Positions 26,019 through 34,701 of a DNA stretch of 64,000 bases are shown here, piece by piece. The stretch's first letter is position 1. Every line of letters starts with the position of its first letter. The notes below the pieces were generated by a model. That model did not search any database. It saw only the letters and a list, made by a program, of their open reading frames with translations, and had not been told where the DNA came from. Both the position numbers and the translations under genes were made by a program. Source of the DNA: JAXLYX01 sp046351215 (GTDB lineage: Bacteria > Myxococcota_A > Polyangia > Polyangiales > Houyiibacteriaceae); assembly GCA_046351215.1 (NCBI GenBank), contig JAXLYX010000012.1:1-64000 (forward strand). The letters run 5' to 3'.

Positions 26019-26516
26019 TCAGCGGTCGATGCGCTTCAGCAGCGCATCGTACGTCACCCGGCAGCGCGCGGTCTCTGTGCCGACCTGTCGGCTGTACTCG
26101 CGCGTGCCCTGTCCGGTGAACCGGCCATTGTCCGGTCCGACGTCGAAGTGCGAGTGCCCTCGATGGGGGCCGGTGACGCCCTCTTGGTCGGCGTCTCCGA
26201 CGACGTGGTCGTTGGCCGTCACGTTCAGCGTCCACGAGGGCCAGAAGCGCGAGTTCAGGAGGCCCATGCGCATCTGGCGGCTGCCCGGGATGCCGTCGAT
26301 GGCGGCGTAGTAGGAGGTCACGTCCCCCGTGCGATCCGCGTCGCCACAGGTCGCCGCGGTGATCCGCGTCTGGAAGACGTAGAGCCCGGGGCCGAGCACC
26401 GTCTGCGGCGTCGACGGTGCGTCGGCGGGCGGAGCGGATCCCTGGGCGATCGCGAGCCCGGCCGCCGAGGCGGTCGCGATCCCGGCGAGGAGGGCGAGGA
26501 AGGGTCGGGAGTTCAA
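26019..26516 (-). CDS. Exported hypothetical protein
   Basis: A 165-aa protein with a Sec signal peptide (residues 1-25, cleavage near AIAQG) and a mature beta-rich domain containing two Cys (ATCGD, ARCRV), probably a disulphide, and a GHSHFDVGPDNGRF segment. Periplasmic or secreted. No family is recognised. Confidence 0.7.
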   Translation of the reverse strand: MNSRPFLALLAGIATASAAGLAIAQGSAPPADAPSTPQTVLGPGLYVFQTRITAATCGDADRTGDVTSYYAAIDGIPGSRQMRMGLLNSRFWPSWTLNVTANDHVVGDADQEGVTGPHRGHSHFDVGPDNGRFTGQGTREYSRQVGTETARCRVTYDALLKRIDR

Positions 26517-26547
26517 GCGGCGGCTTCCTTTCGTAGGGCTTCCTACG

Positions 26548-27165
26548 TCACGGCGGCGTCGTCGTTACACCCGGGAGGTCGTCCCGGCGGATGCGGCTGA
26601 AGTGATGGTAGTCGAGGAGATCCGGCCAGTCGCCTCCCCACTCCCAGCCGAACGCCTCGAACGTCTCGACCACCACGCCGGGGCGGCCGATCCATCCGGG
26701 CCTTCGGATCGCGCGGTCGACCGAGTCCACGGCCGAAGGAGGATGCACGACGCCGCCGAGGATCATCGGATTCCACCTCGGGTTGAGGTCGATCGCGACG
26801 CCGAGCGCGTGGTGCGAGACCTTCGTCCCTCCCGCGATGCGGCGGTGGTTGAACGCGGAGGTGTTGTTCGCGGCCATCGAGCGATCGTCGTCTCCGTCGA
26901 AGACGTCGACGCGCTCCATGCGCGCGATCGGGAAGCGGGCGTCGAAGAGGCGCTCGAAGATCGCGACGACCTCGCGCGCGACGTCGGCGGCGACGACGAG
27001 CTCGCCCCGGTGCACGGCGCCGTCCATCCCCACGTACGGGAGCGAGAGGAGGCGGAGCGCCGAGAAGGGCAGGCAGTCCGGAACGTCGTGCCAGGAGCGG
27101 CCGATCATCTCGGCGCGCACGGACGCGGGGATCTCCAGCACGTCGGCGTCGAAGACGGGGGACAC
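26548..27165 (-). CDS. M15-family D-Ala-D-Ala carboxypeptidase-like protein
   Basis: A 205-aa protein with the Zn-peptidase pattern of family M15 (VanY/DacY type): AFNHRRIAGGTKVSHHALGV followed by AIDLNP (the HxxxxxxD metal pair) and a late DYHHF with the third metal His; GWEWGGDWPD precedes it as in the family. Such enzymes trim cell-wall peptides. No clear signal peptide is seen, so it may be cytoplasmic (muropeptide recycling) or exported in another way. The GTG at 27165 has a GAGGAGGCGG ribosome-binding site. Confidence 0.85.
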   Translation of the reverse strand: MSPVFDADVLEIPASVRAEMIGRSWHDVPDCLPFSALRLLSLPYVGMDGAVHRGELVVAADVAREVVAIFERLFDARFPIARMERVDVFDGDDDRSMAANNTSAFNHRRIAGGTKVSHHALGVAIDLNPRWNPMILGGVVHPPSAVDSVDRAIRRPGWIGRPGVVVETFEAFGWEWGGDWPDLLDYHHFSRIRRDDLPGVTTTPP

Positions 27166-27235
27166 CCGCCTCCTCTACCACGGAATCGGCTTCGATTTCC
27201 TGCCGACGCGGCGACGATCGCCGCGCGCGAGCGGC

Positions 27236-27907
27236 TCACTCCGCCGTGCCGAAGAGCAGGTCGGGGATCGGCGTGATCGAGGCGTAGTTGCCCGAGCGCA
27301 TCGTCTGATGGTGCTTGTCGTGCTTGCGCGACATGTAGCTCAGGGCCTTGAAGGGCCCGGGGAGCTCGAGGCCGGCGTGCACGAGCACGTTCAGCTGCGT
27401 GTAGAGGAAGAAGACGATGCCCCACGCGTAGAGGTGGATCGGACCGCACGCCCAGGTGCAGACCATGAGGAGCGCGAGGCCGAGGAAGTTCTCGAGCGGA
27501 TGCAGGTAGAGGCTGTCGGCCGCCTGCGGGTAGCGCGCCATGTGGTGCACCGAGTGGACCTTCTTCAGGAACTCCCACTCGTGGAACGGGAAGCGGTGCA
27601 GGAAGTAGTAGGTGAAGTCGTAGACGGCGAGCACGAGCACCGCCTGGCCGAGGATCTTCCAGACCGGGACCTCGGTCGAATAGAAGAGCTTCGAGCCGAA
27701 GTAGAGCGGCAGGCCGATCGAGAGCAGACCCGAGAAGGCGCCGTTCAGCATCACCCGCGTCCAGAAGCGCGGACCCGCGAGCTTGCGATCGGGCTCTTCG
27801 CGGATGCGGCGCTCCTTCGCGCCGTCCGTGCGGTACCAGGCCGTGAGGCCGAACATCAGGGCGCCGGAGACGCCGGTGCTGAAGAGGAGGATCTGGAGGA
27901 GGGTCAT
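27236..27907 (-). CDS. Sterol desaturase/fatty acid hydroxylase family protein
   Basis: A 223-aa integral membrane di-iron enzyme with four to five membrane helices. The eight-His signature is complete: HRFPFH (HxxxH), HSVHH (HxxHH) and HDKHH (HxxHH), with LVHAGLE between the last two. Members hydroxylate or desaturate sterols, fatty acids or carotenoids (ERG3, ERG25, CrtZ relatives). The substrate is unknown here; sterol-type genes elsewhere in the window make a sterol plausible. The ATG at 27907 is chosen over 27940, which would add 11 basic residues. Confidence 0.88.
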   Translation of the reverse strand: MTLLQILLFSTGVSGALMFGLTAWYRTDGAKERRIREEPDRKLAGPRFWTRVMLNGAFSGLLSIGLPLYFGSKLFYSTEVPVWKILGQAVLVLAVYDFTYYFLHRFPFHEWEFLKKVHSVHHMARYPQAADSLYLHPLENFLGLALLMVCTWACGPIHLYAWGIVFFLYTQLNVLVHAGLELPGPFKALSYMSRKHDKHHQTMRSGNYASITPIPDLLFGTAE

Positions 27908-28062
27908 GGTGGGCTCTCTGCGACGGCCCCGGATTCCCACGCGCGCTGACGCATCCGGTCAGGCTAGGAAATGCCAGTTATCGATTGCAGAATGGAGATT
28001 ACTCGCCGAGCGGCCGACTGGCAAGAGGCAGGCGCATCCCGTCCTGCCATCCCTGCACCCGC

Positions 28063-28461
28063 TCAGCCCTCCGGAAGCTTCCAAGCCGGCGAGACCGCAC
28101 GGGATTTCCGGGTCTCCGGATCGAAGGCCGCGAGCACGACCTCGATGGTGCAGACCTTCCGATCGCCGACGGAGACGATCTGCTCGAGCGTCAGGCTCTT
28201 GCCCCCGAGCCGCTTCGGTCGGGTCACGAGGGTGAAGTCCTCGCCGAAGCGTCCTTCGCTGTGGAAGTCGAGGGCGAGGCGGACGAGCACGAACCAGGGC
28301 GTCTCCGGATCGCCGGTCGCGGCGAAGAAGTCCGCGCGTCCGACCTCGGCCCACGCCGCATAGGACATCGAGCTGATGTGGCCCATCGCGTCGGTGTCGG
28401 AGAAGCGGACCTGCGGGACGGTGGTGACGGTGGGGAGGAGGATCGGGGCGGGCGTGCTCAT
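28063..28461 (-). CDS. 4HBT-type acyl-CoA thioesterase
   Basis: A 132-aa hotdog-fold protein of the 4-hydroxybenzoyl-CoA thioesterase family. It has the characteristic VRFSDTDAMGHISSMSYAAW with catalytic Asp. It hydrolyses acyl- or aryl-CoA; the acyl group is unknown. No ribosome-binding site precedes the ATG at 28461. It is divergent from the TetR gene with a 93-bp gap, so it is probably that regulator's target. Confidence 0.85.
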   Translation of the reverse strand: MSTPAPILLPTVTTVPQVRFSDTDAMGHISSMSYAAWAEVGRADFFAATGDPETPWFVLVRLALDFHSEGRFGEDFTLVTRPKRLGGKSLTLEQIVSVGDRKVCTIEVVLAAFDPETRKSRAVSPAWKLPEG

Positions 28462-28519
28462 GGGGGGATTGGGGCGGCTGCGCGGCGGGGTGTCAAATGG
28501 AGAAGGGACGCGGGCAGGG

Positions 28520-28548
28520 TTGACGGGGTTGGGCGAGCGACCAACAAT
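28520..28548 (+). promoter_or_regulatory. Promoter of the TetR gene
   Basis: TTGACG (28520-28525), a 17-nt spacer and AACAAT (28543-28548) make a good sigma-70 promoter. The predicted transcript start falls on or beside the ATG at 28555, so the mRNA would be leaderless. Confidence 0.5.
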
Positions 28549-28554
28549 CGAGGC

Positions 28555-29166
28555 ATGGGTCGTCCCTCCAACACCTCCGAGCGACGTCGGGCCATCGTGG
28601 AGGCGATGCTCGAGCTCGTCGCGACGTCGGGGTACGAGGGCGCGAGCACGAAGGAGATCGCGCGGGTGGCGGGGCTCGCGCCGGGGCTCGTCCACTATCA
28701 CTTCGAGAGCAAGCAGGCGATCCTCGTCGCGCTCTTCGATCGGCTCGTGGCGGAGGTCGACGGACGGTTCTCGGCGCTCTCGGTGCACGCGGGGAGCGAT
28801 CCCCGGGCCCGGCTCGAGGCGTTCCTCGACGCGCATCTCGCGCTCGGTCCCGGCGCCAATCCGCGCGCGCTCGCGGCCTGGGTCGCGATCGGAGCGGAGG
28901 CGCAGCGGAACGAGGAGGTTCGGACGCTCTACGAGACGGTCACGAAGGCCCGGCTCGAGACGCTGCGCGAGCTCTTCCGCGCGGTGCTCGCGGCCGAGGG
29001 GGTCGACTCGCGAGGCGCGCGCTCGATGGCGGCCGTGACGCTCTCGGCGATCGAGGGCGCGTTCCGGCTCTCGGCTTCGGCTCCGGAGGCGCTGCCGAAG
29101 GGGTTCGCGGCGCCGGCTGTACGGAACATGGCGCGAGGGCTGATCCTCGCCGCGAGGGCGAAGTGA
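28555..29166 (+). CDS. TetR/AcrR-family transcriptional regulator
   Basis: A 203-aa repressor. The N-terminal helix-turn-helix (residues 8-55) shows ATSGYEGASTKEIARVAGLA and GLVHYHFESKQAIL, the classic TetR pattern. The C-terminal domain is helical and would bind a small ligand. It is divergent from the thioesterase gene, likely controlling it and itself. The stop codon overlaps the GTG of the HD-domain gene (GTGA), so the two are translationally coupled. Confidence 0.92.
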   Translation: MGRPSNTSERRRAIVEAMLELVATSGYEGASTKEIARVAGLAPGLVHYHFESKQAILVALFDRLVAEVDGRFSALSVHAGSDPRARLEAFLDAHLALGPGANPRALAAWVAIGAEAQRNEEVRTLYETVTKARLETLRELFRAVLAAEGVDSRGARSMAAVTLSAIEGAFRLSASAPEALPKGFAAPAVRNMARGLILAARAK

Positions 29167-29783
29167 GCGGCGGCGCGCTCGCGCTGCCGGAGCCTCCCGA
29201 GGGGCTCGTGATCCCCGAGGCGCTCGTGCGCGAGCTCGCGGACGCGTACGCGCGGCCGCAGCGCGCCTACCACGTGCTCGGTCACGCCTTCGACGTCGCG
29301 CGGCGCGTGCTCGAGGCCCATGCCGCGATCGGCCTTCGGCATCCGCGCGAGGCCTACGTGGCCGCGCTCTTCCACGACGCGGTGTACGACGCCTCGCGCA
29401 AGGACAACGAGGCGAAGAGCGCCGAGCTCGCCTGCGAGGCCATCCTCCGCCACGGGCTCGCGGTGGACGCGGAGGTCGTGCGCCGGCTCGTCCTGCGCAC
29501 GGCCGAGCACGGGAGCGCGAAGGACCTCGAGCCGGACGAAGCCTTGTTTCTCGACTGCGACACGGCCGTGCTCGGGGGCAGCGACGAGGACTACGATCGC
29601 TACGAGCGAGGGGTCGCGGAGGAATACCGCGCGGTGGTGCCTTCGCTCGTGTACCGCTTCGGCCGCCGCCGTTTCCTCGAGCGGATGCTCGCGAGCGAGC
29701 GGATCTTCCACAGCGACTTCTTCCGCGAGCGCCTCGAGGCTCGGGCGCGTGCGAACCTGCGACGCACGCTCGGCAAGGGCTGA
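29163..29783 (+). CDS. HD-domain predicted metal-dependent phosphohydrolase
   Basis: A 206-aa protein of the small soluble HD family. His in AYHVLGH, the HD pair in ALFHDAVYD, and a later HGSAKDLEPDEALFLDCD (metal and acidic residues) are present. Family members of this size are predicted phosphohydrolases with unknown physiological substrates. The GTG start overlaps the TetR stop. It converges on coaD. Confidence 0.85.
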   Translation: MSGGALALPEPPEGLVIPEALVRELADAYARPQRAYHVLGHAFDVARRVLEAHAAIGLRHPREAYVAALFHDAVYDASRKDNEAKSAELACEAILRHGLAVDAEVVRRLVLRTAEHGSAKDLEPDEALFLDCDTAVLGGSDEDYDRYERGVAEEYRAVVPSLVYRFGRRRFLERMLASERIFHSDFFRERLEARARANLRRTLGKG

Positions 29784-29788
29784 GTCGG

Positions 29789-30280
29789 TCAGCTCTCGGG
29801 CTCGAGACCGAGCTTCGCCCGGACGAGCGCCCGCACCTCGGGAGGGCAGGCGTCGTCCGTCGCCTCGCCGCGCGCGATGCGCCGCTTCAGCTCGCTCGAG
29901 CTGACGCCGGAGAGCGCGGGATCGGCGGGGAGCAGGATCGTCTCGACCTCGGGGGCGAGCGCCCGGTTCGCGTGCGCGAGGGTGGTCTCGAACTCGGCGT
30001 CCGTGGCTCCCCGGATGCCGCGGACGAGGAAGCGCGCGCCGATCGCCCGTGCGTACTCGACCACGTAGCCCTGGTGCGCATCGACCGAGACGTGGGGCAT
30101 GCGGGAGACGAGCCCGGCGATGGTCCGCACGCGCTCCTCCGGCGCGAACATCGGGCCTTTGTCGGGGTTCACCGCCACGAGGATGCGCAGATGCCCGAAG
30201 AGCCCTGCCGCGCGGCGGATGACCGAGAGGTGGCCGTGCGTGATGGGGTCGAAGGTGCCGGCGTAGACGGCGATGCTCAT
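29789..30280 (-). CDS. coaD: Phosphopantetheine adenylyltransferase
   Basis: A 163-aa enzyme of the nucleotidyltransferase superfamily that makes dephospho-CoA from 4'-phosphopantetheine and ATP, the fourth step of CoA synthesis. The signature YAGTFDPITHGH (residues 5-16) contains the T/HxGH ATP site, FLVRGIRGATDAEFE the pantetheine-binding region, and GVSSSELKRRI the ISSTxVR-like end. Length is normal. The ATG at 30280 is chosen over 30313 because it places the signature at the usual distance. Confidence 0.95.
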   Translation of the reverse strand: MSIAVYAGTFDPITHGHLSVIRRAAGLFGHLRILVAVNPDKGPMFAPEERVRTIAGLVSRMPHVSVDAHQGYVVEYARAIGARFLVRGIRGATDAEFETTLAHANRALAPEVETILLPADPALSGVSSSELKRRIARGEATDDACPPEVRALVRAKLGLEPES

Positions 30281-30447
30281 GGGGGGCTCCGTGAAAGTTG
30301 GGCTTGAGACCAAATTACGGATGGAGGGGTGGGTGTCAAATGGGGGCGAGATCGGCCCTTCGGAGTAGCCCGCCCCGCTCCCATCGTAACCTCCGGCGCT
30401 CGCGACGAGGGCGAGCTAGATGTGGTCTTCGAGGATGCGAGGGCACG

Positions 30448-30879
30448 ATGACGAGCGACGTCACGAAACCCGAGAACGAGGCCGGGGCGGAGGCGAAGAG
30501 CTCCTTCGAATCGAGACTCTCGCGAATCCTCTTCGCGGGAGCCCCGGTGTGGATGGTGCTCGTGGCCCTCGCGGTGCTCTTCGTTCGAGGGAAGCTCGAG
30601 GTGGATCCGTATCCGAATGGCTGCGATCCGGACGAAGCCCCATCGTTCGCCTTCTTCTTGGCGCTCGGTCCCGTGTCGTTCCTCGTACCGGTCTGCGGTG
30701 AGCCGCAGCTCCCCATGGGCGAGGCTCTCTACTGCCCCGCTGCGATCCTGATGATGATGTCGCTGATCGCCTGGCTGTCCGTGGCGCGTCTCGAGGGTTC
30801 GAGGTTGCTCTGGGCGCTCGCGATGGCTTGGTGGATGATTCTTGGCGTCTTCTCCGTGGTTCTCCATGGTTTCGAGTAG
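30448..30879 (+). CDS. Hypothetical membrane protein
   Basis: A 143-aa protein with three membrane helices (about 28-47, 68-84, 104-140) and two Cys in the loop (NGCDP, VPVCGE) that could form an extracytoplasmic disulphide. GAGGG lies upstream of the ATG. It is the first of five short orphan genes on the same strand. Confidence 0.6.
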   Translation: MTSDVTKPENEAGAEAKSSFESRLSRILFAGAPVWMVLVALAVLFVRGKLEVDPYPNGCDPDEAPSFAFFLALGPVSFLVPVCGEPQLPMGEALYCPAAILMMMSLIAWLSVARLEGSRLLWALAMAWWMILGVFSVVLHGFE

Positions 30880-30888
30880 CAGGCTCCG

Positions 30889-31392
30889 ATGTCTGGTGAA
30901 CCGATGACCCGGGATCCCGTCCTGATCGGTCTCGAGCTCGAGCGCGCGAGCGACGCGCCGCTCGAGGACGGCGCCTTCGCGCGGAACTGGAGCGCGTTGG
31001 GCTCCCTCTCGACGAACGTCCTCCAGGTGGGGCTCCGTCTCGGGGCTCTGAATGTGCTGCAGAAGCTCGAGGTGCTCGAGCTCTTCGGTGCCAGGGGAAG
31101 CGGCGTGGCCACCATGGGTCCCCTGGAATCGCTCGACGCGCGCCAGCTCGAGTACGTCCGATATCTCTCGAACATGGGGTCGAATCTCGCGGTCTTCTTC
31201 GCGGTCGACGAACGCGTCGAACGGAGAGACCTCGAGTCGGCGTTCGACGCGCGCCTCGTGCCATCGGAGGTTCCTCCGATCGGTCCCGAGGGGACGGAGT
31301 GGGTGGAGTCGCGGCTGCGCGAGCCGCGAATCGGTTCGGTGCTGGCGTTCGGGCACGACGGCGAGCCCGTCTGCGTGTTCGTCGCGGGATGA
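30889..31392 (+). CDS. Hypothetical soluble protein
   Basis: A 167-aa acidic protein without membrane segments; helical middle (LSTNVLQVGLRLGALNVLQK) and a beta-rich end. It begins 9 nt after the previous stop, suggesting an operon. No family is recognised. Confidence 0.55.
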   Translation: MSGEPMTRDPVLIGLELERASDAPLEDGAFARNWSALGSLSTNVLQVGLRLGALNVLQKLEVLELFGARGSGVATMGPLESLDARQLEYVRYLSNMGSNLAVFFAVDERVERRDLESAFDARLVPSEVPPIGPEGTEWVESRLREPRIGSVLAFGHDGEPVCVFVAG

Positions 31393-31471
31393 GCGGGCGT
31401 CGATGGACGCGTGAGCGCGGGCCGGCCCACGTGGCTCCGTGGGCGCGAGTCGAAAGTGAGGAGGTGATGCG

Positions 31472-31867
31472 GTGGACTGGGTCCTGGGTGTCGGGGTCGG
31501 CCTTGCGCTGTCGGCCACTCTGGCGATGTCGATGTTCGAGAGACGCCGCCTCGCGATGCTGCCCGTGATCGACGACGAGGCTCTCGCACGACGCTGCCCG
31601 GCCGGAATCGCGCCGGAGCGTTGGGTGGCCGCCCGCCGCGACCTCGGATGGCTGATCCGGATGCCGTCGGAGCGATTGGATCCCGAGAGCACGTTCGACT
31701 CGCTCTATCGGCACCTCGTGCCCTTTGGCTACGTGCACAGCCATCTGGATTTCGACACCCTCGCCGAAGAATGGGAGGACGCATTCGGGAAGGGCTCCTT
31801 CTCGCTCGAGCTCCGCGTGGGGGACGCGATGCGGGCCCTGATCGACGGATCGATCCCGTGCCGCTGA
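31472..31867 (+). CDS. Hypothetical protein with N-terminal membrane helix
   Basis: A 131-aa protein with one membrane helix at residues 2-20 and a soluble helical remainder. The GTG at 31472 has a GAGGAGG ribosome-binding site. No family is recognised. Confidence 0.55.
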   Translation: MDWVLGVGVGLALSATLAMSMFERRRLAMLPVIDDEALARRCPAGIAPERWVAARRDLGWLIRMPSERLDPESTFDSLYRHLVPFGYVHSHLDFDTLAEEWEDAFGKGSFSLELRVGDAMRALIDGSIPCR

Positions 31868-31933
31868 CCGCCCCGCCCCTTTTCTCCCCACCACCCCCTG
31901 GCGATCCACCCTCGCCCGCCCGACAAATCCTTC

Positions 31934-32446
31934 GTGCTCCGCTTCGTCCTCCTCAACGTCCTCGGCGGCATCGCCGTCCTCGGCAGCTACGCCCACGGCA
32001 TCGCGACGCATCCCACGCTCGTCCCGGCGCTCTGGGGCGAGATGCCGGCCTCGCTGCAGTCCGTCTACAACGTGACGATGCTCGTCGCCGCGGCGGGCTA
32101 CTTCCCGTTCACGTACGTCTTCCTCCGGCACGGCCGGTCGATGACCTATTTCGGCACGAAGGGCCTCGGCACGATCGAGGCGCTCTACGCGCTCGTCCTC
32201 GTCCCCTCGGCCCTCTGGATGCCGCTCACCTTCGCGTGGCTCGAGAGCCCGTCGACGCCCCTCTGGCTCGCGGTCCGCGGCGTCCTCGCGCTCGTCGCGT
32301 TCGGGAGCTACGGCCTCTTCGCCGCGCTCGTGACGGCGAAGCCCCGCGTGTCCACGCCGCTCTTCGCCGCCGCCGTCCTCGGCCTGCTCGCGTTCACGCT
32401 CCAGACCGGCGTGCTCGATCCCTGGATCTGGCCCCTGTACCTCTGA
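31934..32446 (+). CDS. Hypothetical four-helix membrane protein
   Basis: A 170-aa polytopic protein with four to five hydrophobic segments and short loops; GTG start. No recognised motif. A small membrane protein of unknown role. Confidence 0.6.
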   Translation: MLRFVLLNVLGGIAVLGSYAHGIATHPTLVPALWGEMPASLQSVYNVTMLVAAAGYFPFTYVFLRHGRSMTYFGTKGLGTIEALYALVLVPSALWMPLTFAWLESPSTPLWLAVRGVLALVAFGSYGLFAALVTAKPRVSTPLFAAAVLGLLAFTLQTGVLDPWIWPLYL

Positions 32447-32516
32447 AACGGCACCGGCTCGCTTCCTCCCCTCGACGGCTCCGCGCCGAGCGACGTAGCC
32501 TTCGGGGGGAGACACG

Positions 32517-32942
32517 ATGCAACGCCTGATCGCGCTCGCGATCCTCTCGATCGCCGCCTGCCAAGGCACGCCGCAAGGCCAGCCTCCGGGGCCGATCCGG
32601 ACGCAGTTCCTCCCGATCACGGTGGACGAAGCGCGAGCCGAGCTGCCCGTGCCCGACTCTGCGCGCGTCCTCGAGACCTGGGCGGTCGTCGACTTCGAGG
32701 CCTCGGTGACCGCCTGCGTTCCGGGCGCACCCGAGGCCGCGGCCGCGGCCGTGCGGGAACGCCTCGAGCGCGCCGGTTGGCCGGCGATCTCGCTCTTCCC
32801 CGAGCAAGGCCGCGTAAGGCTCGCCGGGGCCCGCTATCCCGCCCGACTCTCGGGGACCGCAACGGCCGGCGATCGCCCCGACTGCGGCGCGGACGCGAGC
32901 GTCGTCCGCCTCTCGATGCGCAAGGGCCACGAGACGGAATGA
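32517..32942 (+). CDS. Hypothetical lipoprotein
   Basis: A 141-aa protein with a short signal and lipobox LSIAAC (Cys15), then a beta-alpha-beta domain with a possible disulphide (TACVPG, RPDCGAD). No family is recognised. It converges on the nitronate-monooxygenase-like gene 18 bp away. Confidence 0.65.
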   Translation: MQRLIALAILSIAACQGTPQGQPPGPIRTQFLPITVDEARAELPVPDSARVLETWAVVDFEASVTACVPGAPEAAAAAVRERLERAGWPAISLFPEQGRVRLAGARYPARLSGTATAGDRPDCGADASVVRLSMRKGHETE

Positions 32943-32960
32943 GGCCTCGCCGCGGGGACG

Positions 32961-33995
32961 TCAGACGAGCTCGTCCACCCTCCGCCGCGCCTCGGCCGCC
33001 TCGGCGAGCACCCGCTTCACCACCTCGGCGACGCTCGGCGCGTCCACGACGAGCCCCTGCGCCTGCCCGATCAGCTGCACGCCGCTCTCGAGATCTCCGT
33101 CCTTGATCGCACGCTTGATCGCGAGCGTCGCCGCGCCGAAGTGCGCCAACGCGAGCGTCTGCGCCGGGCCCTGCTTCGCGACGTCGGAGACGATGCGACC
33201 GAGGGGCGTGCCCATCTCGCGCGCCGCCGTCATCGCGCGCATCGAGGCGGTGAACGTGGAGAGGGGCTTCCGCGCGACCTCCTCGGCCGCCTCCGTCTTC
33301 ATGATGCGGCAGGGCATCCCGTCGAAGTTCGAGGTGTAGAGCGTCTCCGACTCGGTCTTCGCGATCACGGCGGACTTCGTCGCTTCGTGCACCGGGCTCT
33401 CGCGCGTCGCGAGGAAGCGCGTTCCCATCGCCACCGCGTCCGCGCCGAGGGCGAGGGCGGCGACGAGGCTGCCACCGGTCGCGAAGCCTCCCGCGGCCAC
33501 GATCGGCAGCTTCGTCACGCTGCGCAGCGCGGGCACGAGCACGAGGGAGGTCACGTCGCCGCCGTGGGCGGCCGCCTCGTGGCCGGTGACGAGCAGGCCG
33601 TCGACGCCGGCTCGCTCCGCCGCCAGCGCGTGCTTCCGGTTCACCACCGTCGCGAGCACCTTCCCGCCGTAGGCGTGCACCCGCTCGCAGATCCAATCGC
33701 CCTTGCCGAGCGAGAAGTTGATGACGGGCACCTTCTCCTCGATCGCGATCTCCGCGTTCGCCTTCGCGCCCGGCATGATCAACGCCGCGCCGACGCCGAA
33801 GGGAGCCTTCGAGAGGTCGCGCACCTTCCGGATCTCGGCGCGCGTGTCCTCCGGCGAGAGATGACCGACGGCGAGGATGCCGAGACCTCCCGCGTTGCCG
33901 ACGGCCGCGACGAGCTCGGCGTTCGACACGTGGGTCATGCCGGGGCAGAGGATCGGATGCTCGATGCCGAGCAGCTCGGTGATGCGCGTCTTCAT
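32961..33995 (-). CDS. Nitronate monooxygenase-like (2-nitropropane dioxygenase family) FMN enzyme
   Basis: A 344-aa TIM-barrel flavoprotein. It opens with ITELLGIEHPILCPGMTHV, then VGNAGGLGILAVG, GVDGLLVTGHEAAAHGG and LPIVAAGGFATGGSLVAALA followed by GADAVAMGTRFLAT, the FMN phosphate-binding region typical of the family. These enzymes oxidise alkyl nitronates; related ones act as enoyl reductases. The ATG at 33995 is preferred to longer starts, which read antisense to the next region. Confidence 0.9.
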   Translation of the reverse strand: MKTRITELLGIEHPILCPGMTHVSNAELVAAVGNAGGLGILAVGHLSPEDTRAEIRKVRDLSKAPFGVGAALIMPGAKANAEIAIEEKVPVINFSLGKGDWICERVHAYGGKVLATVVNRKHALAAERAGVDGLLVTGHEAAAHGGDVTSLVLVPALRSVTKLPIVAAGGFATGGSLVAALALGADAVAMGTRFLATRESPVHEATKSAVIAKTESETLYTSNFDGMPCRIMKTEAAEEVARKPLSTFTASMRAMTAAREMGTPLGRIVSDVAKQGPAQTLALAHFGAATLAIKRAIKDGDLESGVQLIGQAQGLVVDAPSVAEVVKRVLAEAAEARRRVDELV

Positions 33996-34119
33996 GACGC
34001 GATCGAGCGTAGACGATGAGCCTGCCTCCGCAGCCCACGAGGGGGGCCGGAGGGCCGGAATTCGTGCGTCCCGCCGCCTTCCGGGTGAGCGCGGATGGTC
34101 CGTTCGGGCCCGGTCGCGG

Positions 34120-34125
34120 TAGAGT
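34120..34125 (+). promoter_or_regulatory. -10-like hexamer of the HIT gene, now 5' of the intron
   Basis: TAGAGT ends 6 nt before the ATG at 34132. Without the intron it would sit directly before the HIT start codon and drive a leaderless mRNA. It now drives the intron as well. Confidence 0.4.
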
Positions 34126-34701
34126 CGCCCCATGGTGCGTCGTGAAGAAGAAGGATCCGAGCGTGCGGAAGCGCGCGAGGCCCACTCTTCCCGCTGCACG
34201 TCTCCAGCGGGTGCAAGTCCCGTCCCGGTAAGCGTCGGAGCGCCGGGTAGCAGGCCCCAGCCGTGCGGGAGAGATCCTCACGGCCGAGCGGGGCGTCGCA
34301 AGGGTCCACGGACCGAGCAAGCACGCGGGCCGCAACATGAAGTGAAGCCTGCAGCCTCGTCAGATTCACAATCCGGGGGCCGAGCCGCTCATGTCACGGC
34401 GAAGGCAACACCGACGGCGCATGCTCCGAAGCGCTCCGTCGGCCCCGGCGGGGTACAGGGCGCAGCACGCGTGCAAGGAGAGGTGCGGAACACGAGAGAC
34501 CCGTCTGTGCGGCCGCAGTCACGGCAAGGCGTCTCGTATAAGCCATCGGCGAAATCGAGCGTCGCACAGCGGGAGTCCGAGGGGGTTGTAGTACCGAACC
34601 GCAACGTCTCGGCGGAGCGGACGAACGTCGTGAAGAACAACGCGACGGGAGGGAAGGACCCCTGCGGTGGTCAGGTCGGCAGAGCAGGTAAGCACGAGGG
34701 C

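Noticed and set aside
34132..34701. Taking the host ATG as the true start of the intron protein
   Set aside because: This region carries ribozyme domains and has no RT similarity; kept only as a hypothesis in the findings.
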